Shown: in pieces, positions 14,818-24,074 of the stretch
Layout: each line of letters starts with the position of its first letter
Position numbering within the stretch: position 1 is the first letter of the stretch
Assembly (NCBI GenBank): GCA_000419465.1
Contig: ATTB01000007.1
Coordinates: 1 to 34,711, forward strand
DNA length: 34,711 nucleotides
Direction: 5' to 3'
From: an alpha proteobacterium SCGC AAA028-C07
GTDB lineage: Bacteria > Pseudomonadota > Alphaproteobacteria > Pelagibacterales > Pelagibacteraceae
Notes under the pieces: generated by a model
The model's database searches: none
Told to the model about the DNA's origin: nothing
What the model saw: the letters and a program-made list of their open reading frames with translations, nothing else
Position numbers and translations under genes: made by a program

Positions 14818-15405
14818 TTATTTCTCATTTTTTCTAATAAAATCTGAAATCAACTCCATCATTATTTTATAAGTTTTTTTTTCTAAAAAACCACTATTAC
14901 AAAATAAAAAACTCTCAACAAGTGATGCTTGAATCCAATCTGGGTTTTTATATTCTAATTCTGTAATAGCATTCTGCCTTTTAATCGCCGCTTCTCTGAG
15001 TTGTCGTTTACAAATCTTCTCTACTTCTTTACTTGGTTTGGGTAACCCCTCTATTTCTGAAACATAAGTTGTCATTTGATTCCATACATTAGTTGCCACT
15101 CTCTCACGGTCTTTCTTATTTAATTCATTAGCGTTTTTTAACACTATTTTTAGTTCATTTAACAACAGTTCATTTTGTAATTTTGAAATCGGTGTATCGT
15201 TTGTTTGAAGTCCAAAAAAAGATGTTTTAGTAATTTTAAAACCTAACCACACTCCAACAGGAAATAGAATAAAATTCATTAGATTTGAATTTGATTTAAA
15301 AAAAATTAAATCTTTAAACAAAAGAGCAATTATAAAACCAAGAAGAATAGTAAGTAGATACCAAAAAATTACACCAAGCACGAATGCCTTGAACCATTTT
15401 ATCAT
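14818..15405 (-). CDS. Membrane protein with cytoplasmic helical domain
   Basis: 195 residues. Two hydrophobic segments near the N-terminus (about 7-30, and 40-60 containing MNFILFPVGVWLGFKI) are followed by a soluble helical part with LLLNELKIVLKNANELNKKDRERV. The start overlaps the end of the upstream gene by four bases (ATGA), a sign of coupling. Likely two transmembrane helices with a helical domain that could oligomerise or contact the soluble partner encoded upstream. Family unknown. Confidence 0.6.
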   Translation of the reverse strand: MIKWFKAFVLGVIFWYLLTILLGFIIALLFKDLIFFKSNSNLMNFILFPVGVWLGFKITKTSFFGLQTNDTPISKLQNELLLNELKIVLKNANELNKKDRERVATNVWNQMTTYVSEIEGLPKPSKEVEKICKRQLREAAIKRQNAITELEYKNPDWIQASLVESFLFCNSGFLEKKTYKIMMELISDFIRKNEK

Positions 15406-15953
15406 ATAACTTTTAAAGGGTTTTTCTTTCTTTCATTGTAACTGAATTCATTTAGATACATCGTTCCAATCATTTCTTTATGTAATTCTTTTGCTTTTTT
15501 TGTAACTTCAAATGATGTTTTGGCAATTTTTCTTGTTATATTGAAAGTTTCTTCTCCTATTAAATTTTTAAAATCCTCTTCATCTTCTTTAACTTCTTCA
15601 CTATTTTTTAATGTTAGTCTAAAAACATTTTCACTTAAAAAATAATCACATTGAAAACCAAGAAAATCATCTTTTCCCCAAACTACTAACAGGTAGTCAT
15701 TTTCCTTTATATGTAAGTTATAAGTAAACATCGGTATATCTTTGAAATGAAAACTATAACCAAAGACTTGAACGAAGTCTAAACCCGACAATTCTTCTAT
15801 TATTTTTCTTAATTTTTCTTTTTGTTCTTTTTCTTTTAATTTAAAAAAGTTTTTAAATTCATTTTTATTAAGTGCCTCAATTATTTTGTGATTTTTATTT
15901 TTTATTTTTTGAGAAATTATTTCAAATTCACTTTTTTTAAATAAGTTAAACAT
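15402..15953 (-). CDS. Unknown soluble protein coupled to a membrane protein
   Basis: 183 residues, acidic/basic mixed. A Lys/Glu-rich helical N-terminus (to about 60) precedes an apparent alpha/beta core (FVQVFGYSFHFKDIPMFTYN, then DYLLVVWGKDDFLGF) and a helical C-terminus with ITRKIAKTSFEVTKKAKE. No known catalytic motif. Four-base overlap with the downstream membrane protein gene suggests the two products act together. Confidence 0.6.
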   Translation of the reverse strand: MFNLFKKSEFEIISQKIKNKNHKIIEALNKNEFKNFFKLKEKEQKEKLRKIIEELSGLDFVQVFGYSFHFKDIPMFTYNLHIKENDYLLVVWGKDDFLGFQCDYFLSENVFRLTLKNSEEVKEDEEDFKNLIGEETFNITRKIAKTSFEVTKKAKELHKEMIGTMYLNEFSYNERKKNPLKVI

Positions 15954-15971
15954 TTTTAAAAATTAATTAAT

Positions 15972-16265
15972 TTACTTCGGGTCAAATTTAGAATCGTACT
16001 TAAAATCACTTCCACCATAAACATTAGCAAATAATCTTCTACAATTCATATCAAGGTCTAATAACTTACTCATAGTTTTCTCGTTGTACCCAAATGTCCA
16101 TAACCTCATATTTTCTGTTTCTAAAGCATAAATTATTTGATTCACTTCGTCAGTATTGCTTGTAAAAGATTTAGCAAACTCTAAAAAATTGGTGTTTCTA
16201 TCAAGTCCTTTATTAAAAGACTCTTCATCACCTCTCAACACTTTATCTCTTAACCACTTAAACAT
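15972..16265 (-). CDS. Small unknown protein, 97 residues
   Basis: The frame can extend to a TTG at 16304, but the ATG at 16263-16265 (MFKWLRDK) is preferred. The soluble product includes NTNFLEFAKSFTSNTDEVNQ and LLDLDMNCRRLFANVYGG. It is the first gene of the 14331-16265 minus operon and is preceded by the repeat-rich gap at 16316-16435. No family recognised. Confidence 0.55.
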   Translation of the reverse strand: MFKWLRDKVLRGDEESFNKGLDRNTNFLEFAKSFTSNTDEVNQIIYALETENMRLWTFGYNEKTMSKLLDLDMNCRRLFANVYGGSDFKYDSKFDPK

Positions 16266-16315
16266 AAAATTAAGATAAGTTTTTACTAAAATTAGCAAAA
16301 ACAAGTTTAATTAGG

Positions 16316-16435
16316 AACGATTATTTCAATCAAATAACGACGGAACGAAGTCTAGTACTCAAATGATAGTAAAACTCTCTCTAAATCGTTTATTGTCGTT
16401 TAGACGACTATGACAAACGGTGGTCTAAAATCGTT
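16316..16435. promoter_or_regulatory. Symmetric cluster of AACGA/TCGTT repeats
   Basis: Three AACGA copies (16316-16320, 16336-16340, 16344-16348) face three TCGTT copies (16386-16390, 16396-16400, 16431-16435), i.e. the same pentamer in opposite orientation. Wider matches include TAACGAC on the left and AAATCGTT twice on the right, plus a GTCGT-TTAG-ACGAC hairpin near 16395-16408. The block lies upstream of the minus operon starting at 16265, so it may be a promoter-operator or an origin-like site. Confidence 0.45.
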
Positions 16436-17051
16436 ATTCGTCAAAAACAAATTGATGACTTTTTATATCTAACTCTAGTGTAAGTTTCTTTAATATTACA
16501 CCCTTAGATGAATCACGAAGAACTTTTTTTTTTAATTTTGATTCATAATCTTTCTTTTCAGATGTAATGCCTAATTTTTTTAACTTTTCTGATGTTATTA
16601 ATTCCTTTACTTCTTCAATCCCAACAAGAACAAAATCTCCAACTTGAATTTTTTTTTTAAGGTCTTTGCTCTTTTCAACAACTATAGGAGTAAGAATATT
16701 ATTATTGTTATTATCAAGACAGTGTATTTGAACAAGATAAGGTGTGAGGCAAATTCCGTGATAAACACTCTTTGCTTCAAGTTTGTAATTACTAAAATAT
16801 TTTTGAGTATATTCAAAAGCATCTTTATTGGATTTAAAAAATAAATTTCTAATAGGGGACTTATTTTTTTTATTTTCTTCTGAAAATAATTCTTCGTTAC
16901 GTATTTGTTTTTTAAAAAAAAATGGATAAAGAATTATAAACCAAGGTAAAGTAAAAAATATAAAAGAAATAACTCTATTATCTTCGTAAATAGCAATACC
17001 AAAAAGAATAATGACTAAACCAGACTTAATAATAAAATTTTTATTCATCAT
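16434..17051 (-). CDS. Membrane-anchored protein with large soluble domain
   Basis: 205 residues. Two adjacent hydrophobic segments (FIIKSGLVIILFGIAIYE, then VISFIFFTLPWFIILYPFFF) form a hairpin anchor. The soluble part begins near residue 60 and has YHGICLTPYLVQIHCLDNN and TPIVVEKSKDLKKKIQVGDF-type strands, suggesting an OB-like or other beta domain followed by helices. Two ATGs open the frame (MMNK). I recognise no family. Its membrane anchor makes it similar in layout to others in this block. Confidence 0.6.
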   Translation of the reverse strand: MMNKNFIIKSGLVIILFGIAIYEDNRVISFIFFTLPWFIILYPFFFKKQIRNEELFSEENKKNKSPIRNLFFKSNKDAFEYTQKYFSNYKLEAKSVYHGICLTPYLVQIHCLDNNNNNILTPIVVEKSKDLKKKIQVGDFVLVGIEEVKELITSEKLKKLGITSEKKDYESKLKKKVLRDSSKGVILKKLTLELDIKSHQFVFDE

Positions 17052-17086
17052 TAATATTTTATAAATTATATATTATCTCTCTCATT

Positions 17087-17524
17087 TCATTTCTTCATTT
17101 CTCTATTCAATTTTAAAATCCAGTCTTCAACATAACTGATTTGTTTTGAATTATTACCATTCTTACTTTTCTTTAATTGGATTAATTGTTGTTCAAATCT
17201 TTCTTTTAATTGTCTGAGTGTTGAGTAGTCTGCCATTTTAACGCCTTTTTGAATTGCTTCTTTGTGTTTTTTTTCATCATTAAAAAAATCACCAAAAATA
17301 TTCTCAAAAATTTTATCTTTATCTTTATTTTTTAATTCTTCCCCTAATTCTTTTAATAATTCTAATTCATATTCTTCCCCAGACTCGTAAACTTCTTTAA
17401 GAGAAAGGTCACAAAAATATATTGAATATTTTTTTAATATTAGAGTATTTAAATCTTTTAATAGTCCATAAAAAATAATTATAAAAACTATTAAAAATAA
17501 AATGAACCAAAAAAAAATAATCAT
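17087..17524 (-). CDS. Single-pass membrane protein with coiled coil
   Basis: 145 residues. IIFFWFILFLIVFIIIFYGLL spans the membrane at the N-terminus. The rest is charged and helical, rich in Glu and Lys, with TLRQLKERFEQQLIQLKKS as a likely coiled coil near residues 100-120. It begins within the stop of the next gene upstream (four-base overlap), suggesting coupled translation with the two-pass protein at 17521-17895. Confidence 0.6.
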   Translation of the reverse strand: MIIFFWFILFLIVFIIIFYGLLKDLNTLILKKYSIYFCDLSLKEVYESGEEYELELLKELGEELKNKDKDKIFENIFGDFFNDEKKHKEAIQKGVKMADYSTLRQLKERFEQQLIQLKKSKNGNNSKQISYVEDWILKLNREMKK

Positions 17525-17895
17525 AAAAATTTGTGAAACTTATTCATTAAATAATAAATAAAATTTCTTAATCTCCACCAGTAAAAAATAAATAAGATTA
17601 AAATTAACCAATATAAAGAATAAATCGTTTTATTATTGAGATTAAATAAATCGTCTAAAAAATCACTTAACTGTGTTTCACTTACTCTTTCAAAATTGAA
17701 TCTAAAACCATAGTCTTCTAGAAAAAAAACAAAAATAAAAATTATGAAACCAATAACTAAGTGAATATATTTCACAGTTTTATTTTCAATTTTTTCTTTT
17801 TCAGTTTTAAAATAATCCCTATAAAATTTTGACCTCCAGATATGTAGAGTAATTCTTTCTAATAAAGTTCTATTTTTTGAAAATTTTTCAAGCAT
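17521..17895 (-). CDS. Two-pass membrane protein, unknown
   Basis: 124 residues with hydrophobic helices at about 46-62 (LVIGFIIFIFVFFLE) and 93-113 (SLYWLILILFIFYWWRL). The N-terminus is basic and probably cytoplasmic. It overlaps both neighbours (4 and 8 bases), so three membrane proteins are made from one transcript. No family recognised. Confidence 0.6.
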   Translation of the reverse strand: MLEKFSKNRTLLERITLHIWRSKFYRDYFKTEKEKIENKTVKYIHLVIGFIIFIFVFFLEDYGFRFNFERVSETQLSDFLDDLFNLNNKTIYSLYWLILILFIFYWWRLRNFIYYLMNKFHKFL

Positions 17896-18199
17896 TCTTA
17901 ATTTTAAAATAACTATAGATAAAAATTATTGATGTAATGATATCAATTGGAACCCATTGTGATTTAGTTAAATGAACTGGGATTATTGGGTTAAATAATA
18001 AACATATAATCGTGAAGATAATTATATTTACTGTAATTTTTTTTTCTTCTTTATAATTTAAATAAATTATAAAACCCGATGAGATTGAAACAACCAGTCT
18101 TAAAAAAGTATAAAATCCATAAGGAAAATTTATAAAAGTAACTAACAATAATAATATGGCAGGAACAATATAAACTAAGGTTAAAGAGTTTTTTGTCAT
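17888..18199 (-). CDS. DUF6804-like four-helix membrane protein
   Basis: 103 residues made almost entirely of four hydrophobic helices. The pattern is one I associate with a widespread bacterial family of small membrane proteins (DUF6804, number from memory): PYGFYTFLRLVV after helix one, LFNPIIPVHL at the end of helix three and WVPIDIITSIIF in helix four. Function is unknown. It is the only member of the minus cargo block with recognisable relatives. It overlaps the next gene by eight bases. Confidence 0.6.
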   Translation of the reverse strand: MTKNSLTLVYIVPAILLLLVTFINFPYGFYTFLRLVVSISSGFIIYLNYKEEKKITVNIIIFTIICLLFNPIIPVHLTKSQWVPIDIITSIIFIYSYFKIKNA

Positions 18200-18215
18200 T
18201 TTTCTTTTAAGTTTT

Positions 18216-18557
18216 CTAACTAAAAATTGTTATAAAAAAATAAGTATAAAATATAACACCGCTTAAAAACATAAATAAAATTGCTGTGGGGAAATAATCC
18301 ATATAAAAATATGTAACTTTTTCTTTAAGTAAAAAATAAAGTTTTGGGAATGAAAGTAAAATTGGGTCCATTGAAAAAAGAATAAGAATTAAAATAAAAT
18401 ACCAACTAAAAATATAAAAACCAGTTAATATCAATCCAAGAATAAAAATATTCATCACCATTCTATGAACTGAGGGAATTTTTAGTTCTTTATGAGGTGA
18501 ATGTGTATGTATTGAATCTAGAATAATTCCTGTTCTTAAATAGAAGTAAAAAAGCAC
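18216..18557 (-). CDS. Membrane protein, first gene of the cargo block
   Basis: 113 residues with GTG as the frame start at 18557; internal ATGs near 18461 and 18455 (MVMNIFILG) are alternative starts and would remove a polar N-terminal stretch holding HTHSPHKELKIPSVH. Three hydrophobic helices (MNIFILGLILTGFYIF, YFILILILFSMDPILL, TAILFMFLSGVIFYTYFF). It lies 45 bases from the arm repeats near the right end. No family recognised. Confidence 0.5.
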   Translation of the reverse strand: MLFYFYLRTGIILDSIHTHSPHKELKIPSVHRMVMNIFILGLILTGFYIFSWYFILILILFSMDPILLSFPKLYFLLKEKVTYFYMDYFPTAILFMFLSGVIFYTYFFITIFS

Positions 18558-18601
18558 TAAAAAAATATTTTTAAAATCATTTATGATATTCTATATATTT
18601 T

Positions 18602-18652
18602 ACTTCTTTGACAGAAGATAACTTCTTTGAAACTTCTTTGAAACTTCTTTGA
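18602..18652 (+). repeat. Right cluster of ACTTCTTTGA repeats
   Basis: Four exact copies lie at 18602-18611, 18621-18630, 18632-18641 and 18643-18652, the last three in an 11-base register, about one helical turn. Orientation matches the three copies at the left end. Likely integrase arm-type sites on the right (P') arm, 76-126 bases from the core. Confidence 0.65.
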
Positions 18653-18666
18653 AACGATAAACAAAA

Positions 18667-18702
18667 AAAAACCCCAGAAGTATTGAAACCTCTGGGGTTT
18701 TT
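18667..18702 (-). terminator. groEL terminator supplied by the element
   Basis: A 12-bp stem (AAAAACCCCAGA with TCTGGGGTTTTT) and 12-base loop lie 25 bases past the groEL stop. Read on the minus strand it is followed by a T-run. Because it sits between the arm repeats and the core repeat it is inside the element; the older host terminator is at 5781-5808. Confidence 0.85.
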
Positions 18703-18727
18703 ATAAATTCGTGTAGTACTTTCGTAC

Positions 18728-20416
<1,689 letters not shown>

Positions 20417-20427
20417 TTATATATTAT

Positions 20428-20724
20428 TTATTTTTTCTTAGACATGATGCCCATGATGTCAGACTCTTTCATGATGCTATATTCCACGCCGTCAATTTTA
20501 ACTTCAGTTCCTGACCATTTTCCAAATAGAACAAGGTCTCCAACTTTAACTTCCATTGGTAAAATTTTTCCATCTTCAGTTTTTGCTCCAGGTCCAACAG
20601 CAATAATTTTTCCTTCAGAAGGTTTTTCTTTTGCTGTATCTGGTATAATTATTCCGCCTGCTGTTTTTTCTTCTCCGTCCAAAGGTTGAACAAGAACGCG
20701 ATCGTGTAAAGGTCTAAAGTTCAT
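20428..20724 (-). CDS. groES: 10-kDa co-chaperonin GroES
   Basis: 98 residues, the standard length. It starts [23 protein letters not shown], then the mobile loop region with [15 protein letters not shown], then [18 protein letters not shown]. GroES caps the GroEL ring during folding. It is the first gene of the groESL operon and is transcribed from a putative heat-shock promoter upstream. A GGAG ribosome binding site precedes the ATG. Confidence 0.98.
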   Translation of the reverse strand: MNFRPLHDRVLVQPLDGEEKTAGGIIIPDTAKEKPSEGKIIAVGPGAKTEDGKILPMEVKVGDLVLFGKWSGTEVKIDGVEYSIMKESDIMGIMSKKK

Positions 20725-20791
20725 TAATTTAATTCTCCGTAAAATTAGTTGTTAATCAAAATATAACTTCGTACAACAATGTACCTGACGC

Positions 20792-20821
20792 TATATGATG
20801 ATTGATCTATTAAATTTCAAG
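20792..20821 (-). promoter_or_regulatory. Putative RpoH (heat-shock) promoter of groESL
   Basis: On the minus strand CTTGAA (20816-20821) lies 18 bases upstream of CATATA (20792-20797). CTTGAA is the sigma-32 -35 element and the -10 is a fair match to the alphaproteobacterial form. No CIRCE inverted repeat is visible between the operon and the divergent gene. The 20725-20926 gap holds nothing else I can name. Confidence 0.45.
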
Positions 20822-20926
20822 GGGTGCATAGTACAATAAAATAGCCAAAACACTATATTTTATTAGCTTTTTTTAATCTGATTTATATGGAAGATCTAAA
20901 ATTATACTTTATAAAGTATTGCTCTT

Positions 20927-22288
20927 ATGACCCTAAACAAAGACTTAGCTAAAGATCAAAAGCAAAAAAATAACAATACACCTAATGATCTAGAGGCATT
21001 TTGGATGCCTTTTACTGCTAATCAAGATTTTAAAGCAGATCCGAGAATAGTCTCAAAGTCTAAAGGTATGTACTATTATACTCCAAACGGAGATAAAGTT
21101 TTAGACGCAGTTGCAGGTTTGTGGTGTTGCAATGCAGGACACAATAGAGAAGAAATTGTAAAAGCAATTCAAGAACAGGCTGCGGAGTTAGATTTTGTTC
21201 CATCTTTTCAAGCGGGTCATTATAAAGCTTTCGAATTAAGCAATAAGTTAACAGATATTTCTCCAGAAAATTTAAACCATGTTTTTTATAGTAATTCTGG
21301 TTCAGAAGCGGTTGAAACAGCTTTAAAAATTGCTTTAGCCTATTATAGGGCAATTGGACAGCCATCAAAAAGAATCTTAATAGGTCGCGAAAGAGGTTAT
21401 CATGGAACAGGTTTTGGAGGATTGTCCGTAGGAGGCATAGTTAACAATAAGAAACAATTCGAAAGATTTTTACCAGATGTTTATCATCTTCCGCACACTC
21501 ATAATCTTGAACATAATTCATATTCTAGAGGACAGCCTGCGTGGGGAGCTCATTTAGCTGATGATTTATTAAAACAAATTGAAAAACATGGCGCAGCAAA
21601 CATTGCAGCAGTTATTGTAGAACCAGTTGCTGGGTCAACAGGGGTTTTAATTCCACCGGTTGGTTATTTGGAAAAACTAAGAAAAATTTGCACTGATAAC
21701 GATATAATTTTAATATTTGATGAAGTGATCACAGGATTTGGAAGATTAGGAAAGCCGTTTGCTGCAGACTTTTTTAATATTGAGCCAGACTTAATGACTA
21801 TAGCTAAAGGATTGACTAGCGGAACTGTGCCAATGGCCGCAACTTTTGTTTCAGATAAAATTTACAAAACTTTTATGCAAGGAGATCCTAAAGTTATTGA
21901 TTTTTTTCATGGATATACTTATTCAGCGCATCCATTAGCGTGCGCAGCAGCAATAGCAAGTATTGATGTTTATAAAAAAGATAATTTATTAACTAGAGCC
22001 TCTGAAATTGCTAAATACTGGGAAGATGCTTTGCATTCATTAAAAGGAACTAAACATATAATAGATATAAGAAATCTTGGATTAATAGGAGCAATAGAAT
22101 TAGAATCCATTCCAGAGAAACCTTCCAGAAGAGCTTATAATGTTCTTTGTGAAGCTTTTAGAGACCAAAAATTATTTGTAAGAGTGACAGGTGACATCAT
22201 TGCTTTATCTCCTCCTTTAATTATTCAAAAACAAGAAATAGATTTAATCGTAGAAAAATTAAAGAAGACAATTAGTTCTACACAATAA
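20927..22288 (+). CDS. Class III omega-aminotransferase (beta-alanine--pyruvate type)
   Basis: A 453-residue PLP enzyme of the class III (omega) family. It begins FWMPFTANQDFKADPRI, has DAVAGLWCCNAGHNREEI (about 60), the phosphate-binding FYSNSGSEAVETALK (about 120), DEVITGFGRLG (about 264) with the PLP-pairing Asp, and the Schiff-base Lys in TIAKGLTSG (about 290). The FWMPFTANxxFK opening and overall layout match beta-alanine--pyruvate aminotransferases; taurine or other omega-amino acids are also possible substrates. It is divergent from groES with about 200 bases between. Confidence 0.85.
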   Translation: MTLNKDLAKDQKQKNNNTPNDLEAFWMPFTANQDFKADPRIVSKSKGMYYYTPNGDKVLDAVAGLWCCNAGHNREEIVKAIQEQAAELDFVPSFQAGHYKAFELSNKLTDISPENLNHVFYSNSGSEAVETALKIALAYYRAIGQPSKRILIGRERGYHGTGFGGLSVGGIVNNKKQFERFLPDVYHLPHTHNLEHNSYSRGQPAWGAHLADDLLKQIEKHGAANIAAVIVEPVAGSTGVLIPPVGYLEKLRKICTDNDIILIFDEVITGFGRLGKPFAADFFNIEPDLMTIAKGLTSGTVPMAATFVSDKIYKTFMQGDPKVIDFFHGYTYSAHPLACAAAIASIDVYKKDNLLTRASEIAKYWEDALHSLKGTKHIIDIRNLGLIGAIELESIPEKPSRRAYNVLCEAFRDQKLFVRVTGDIIALSPPLIIQKQEIDLIVEKLKKTISSTQ

Positions 22289-22298
22289 TTTTAAATTT

Positions 22299-23153
22299 AT
22301 GAATAATCCTGTTTTTTTAAGCGGGTTAAATAAAATTTATTCAAAATTTGATATATTTTTTGTTGATCTTTGGGGTGTGGTTCATAATGGTATTGAATGT
22401 TATTCTGATGCTTTAAAAGCCTTAAAAAATACAAAAAAGAGCAAGAAAATTATATTAATTTCAAATGCTCCAAGACCTAGCCACAGCGTTCAAAAATTTT
22501 TAAATAAAATAAATTTCAATAAAAAATTTTATAATTTATTAATTACCTCCGGAGACTTAACTCGTTTTTATCTAAAAAATTTTAGTAAAAATAAATGTTT
22601 TTATCATTTAGGACCAGATAGAGATAAAAGTTTATTTATTAATCTAGGTCTAAAAAAAACTTCGTTAAATAATGCAGATTTTGTTATTTGTACCGGGGTA
22701 AATAATAACAATGATAGTCTTAGTAAATATGTTCCTATTTTAAAGAAAATAAAAAAAAAAAATTTAAAAATGATTTGTGCTAATCCAGACTTAATTGTTC
22801 ATAGAGGGGACCGGACTGAATACTGCGCAGGATCTATTGCAAAATTATATGAAAAAATGGGTGGTAAAGTTAAGTATTTTGGTAAACCTTATAAATATTT
22901 TTATGAATATATTTGTAGTGTATTAAAAAAAAAATATAGAAAAAATATAAATAAAAATAAAATTCTTGTTATTGGAGATAATTTAAACACTGATATTTTA
23001 GGAGCAAATAATTTTAAAGTTAAAAACTTATTCATAGCAGGAGGCATTCATAAATCTGAATGGAATAAAAAAAATATAAATTTAGCTAATTTTGTGATTA
23101 AAAAAAATAAAGATTTTAAGATTAATTATTTTCAGAACGAATTAGTTTGGTAA
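22299..23153 (+). CDS. HAD-superfamily class IIA hydrolase (TIGR01459-like)
   Basis: 284 residues. The HAD motif I is in IFFVDLWGVVHNGIECY (first Asp near residue 22), motif II Ser in ILISNAPRPS near 54, and motif III-IV in KILVIGDNLNTDILGAN near 223. This matches the class IIA, alphaproteobacteria-type family that commonly precedes ribF. Substrate unknown, probably a small phosphate ester. It ends one base before ribF starts, so they are cotranscribed. Confidence 0.85.
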   Translation: MNNPVFLSGLNKIYSKFDIFFVDLWGVVHNGIECYSDALKALKNTKKSKKIILISNAPRPSHSVQKFLNKINFNKKFYNLLITSGDLTRFYLKNFSKNKCFYHLGPDRDKSLFINLGLKKTSLNNADFVICTGVNNNNDSLSKYVPILKKIKKKNLKMICANPDLIVHRGDRTEYCAGSIAKLYEKMGGKVKYFGKPYKYFYEYICSVLKKKYRKNINKNKILVIGDNLNTDILGANNFKVKNLFIAGGIHKSEWNKKNINLANFVIKKNKDFKINYFQNELVW

Positions 23154-24074
23154 ATGAAAATTTATAATAACGTCAACTTTATTGAAAAAAAATTTGTTAA
23201 TTCTGTTTTAGCAATAGGTAATTTTGACGGAGTTCACTTAGGACATCAAGAGCTCTTAAAAAAAGCTTATGTTTTTTCACGTAAGGTAAAAAAAAAATTT
23301 GGTATATTAACCTTTGATCCTTTACCTAAAGATTTTTTTAATAAAACTGATAATAGAATTTTAAACATTGAAGATAAGATAGATACTGTAAAAAAATTTA
23401 GTGCTGATTTTTTTATTAAGCAAAAATTTAATCGTAATTTTTCTAGAATAAGTCATGATAATTTTGTTAAAAAAATTCTTTTAAAAAAATTATCGGTTCA
23501 TAGCATTTTTGTTGGTAAAGACTTTAGATTTGGGTTTAAAAGAGAGGGGAATATATTTTTTTTAAAAAAATTCTCAAAAAATAATAACTTTAAAATATTT
23601 ATAATTAATTTTAAAAAATTTAATAATTACAAGATTTCTTCATCAAAAATTAGAAGCTTAATACAAGCTGGAAAAGTTAACTTGGTTAATAAAGTTATGG
23701 GAAGACCATGGACTATCTCTGGTAGAGTCATCAAAGGTAAAAAATTTGGAAGACGAATAGGTTTTCCTACAGCAAATGTTAAAATCTTAAATCAGATTAA
23801 GCCACTGTTTGGGGTCTATTCCGTTAAAATTATTTTTAATAAAAAGACTTATAAAGGAATTGCCAATTTTGGTGTAAGACCAACATTCGGTAGTTCCAAT
23901 CCTATTTTAGAAGTTAATGTTTTTGGAAAAAACCATAATTTTTATAATAAAAATATCAAAGTTTTATTTATTGATTTTATTAGAAAAGAGAAAAAATTTA
24001 AAAACAGTGCAATGCTGGTTAGTCAGATTAAGAAAGATATTAAAGTTGCTAAAATTAGTTTAAACAAAAAATAA
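23154..24074 (+). CDS. ribF: Bifunctional riboflavin kinase / FMN adenylyltransferase
   Basis: RibF makes FMN from riboflavin and then FAD. The N-terminal adenylyltransferase domain shows AIGNFDGVHLGHQELL (about residue 20) and later SSKIRSLIQAGKVN. The C-terminal kinase domain has GRPWTISGRVIKGKKFGRRIGFPTANV (about 180-205) with the PTAN motif, and IANFGVRPTFG. Length 306 is normal. The stop overlaps the ileS ATG by one base, continuing the ribF-ileS-lspA order common in proteobacteria. Confidence 0.96.
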   Translation: MKIYNNVNFIEKKFVNSVLAIGNFDGVHLGHQELLKKAYVFSRKVKKKFGILTFDPLPKDFFNKTDNRILNIEDKIDTVKKFSADFFIKQKFNRNFSRISHDNFVKKILLKKLSVHSIFVGKDFRFGFKREGNIFFLKKFSKNNNFKIFIINFKKFNNYKISSSKIRSLIQAGKVNLVNKVMGRPWTISGRVIKGKKFGRRIGFPTANVKILNQIKPLFGVYSVKIIFNKKTYKGIANFGVRPTFGSSNPILEVNVFGKNHNFYNKNIKVLFIDFIRKEKKFKNSAMLVSQIKKDIKVAKISLNKK

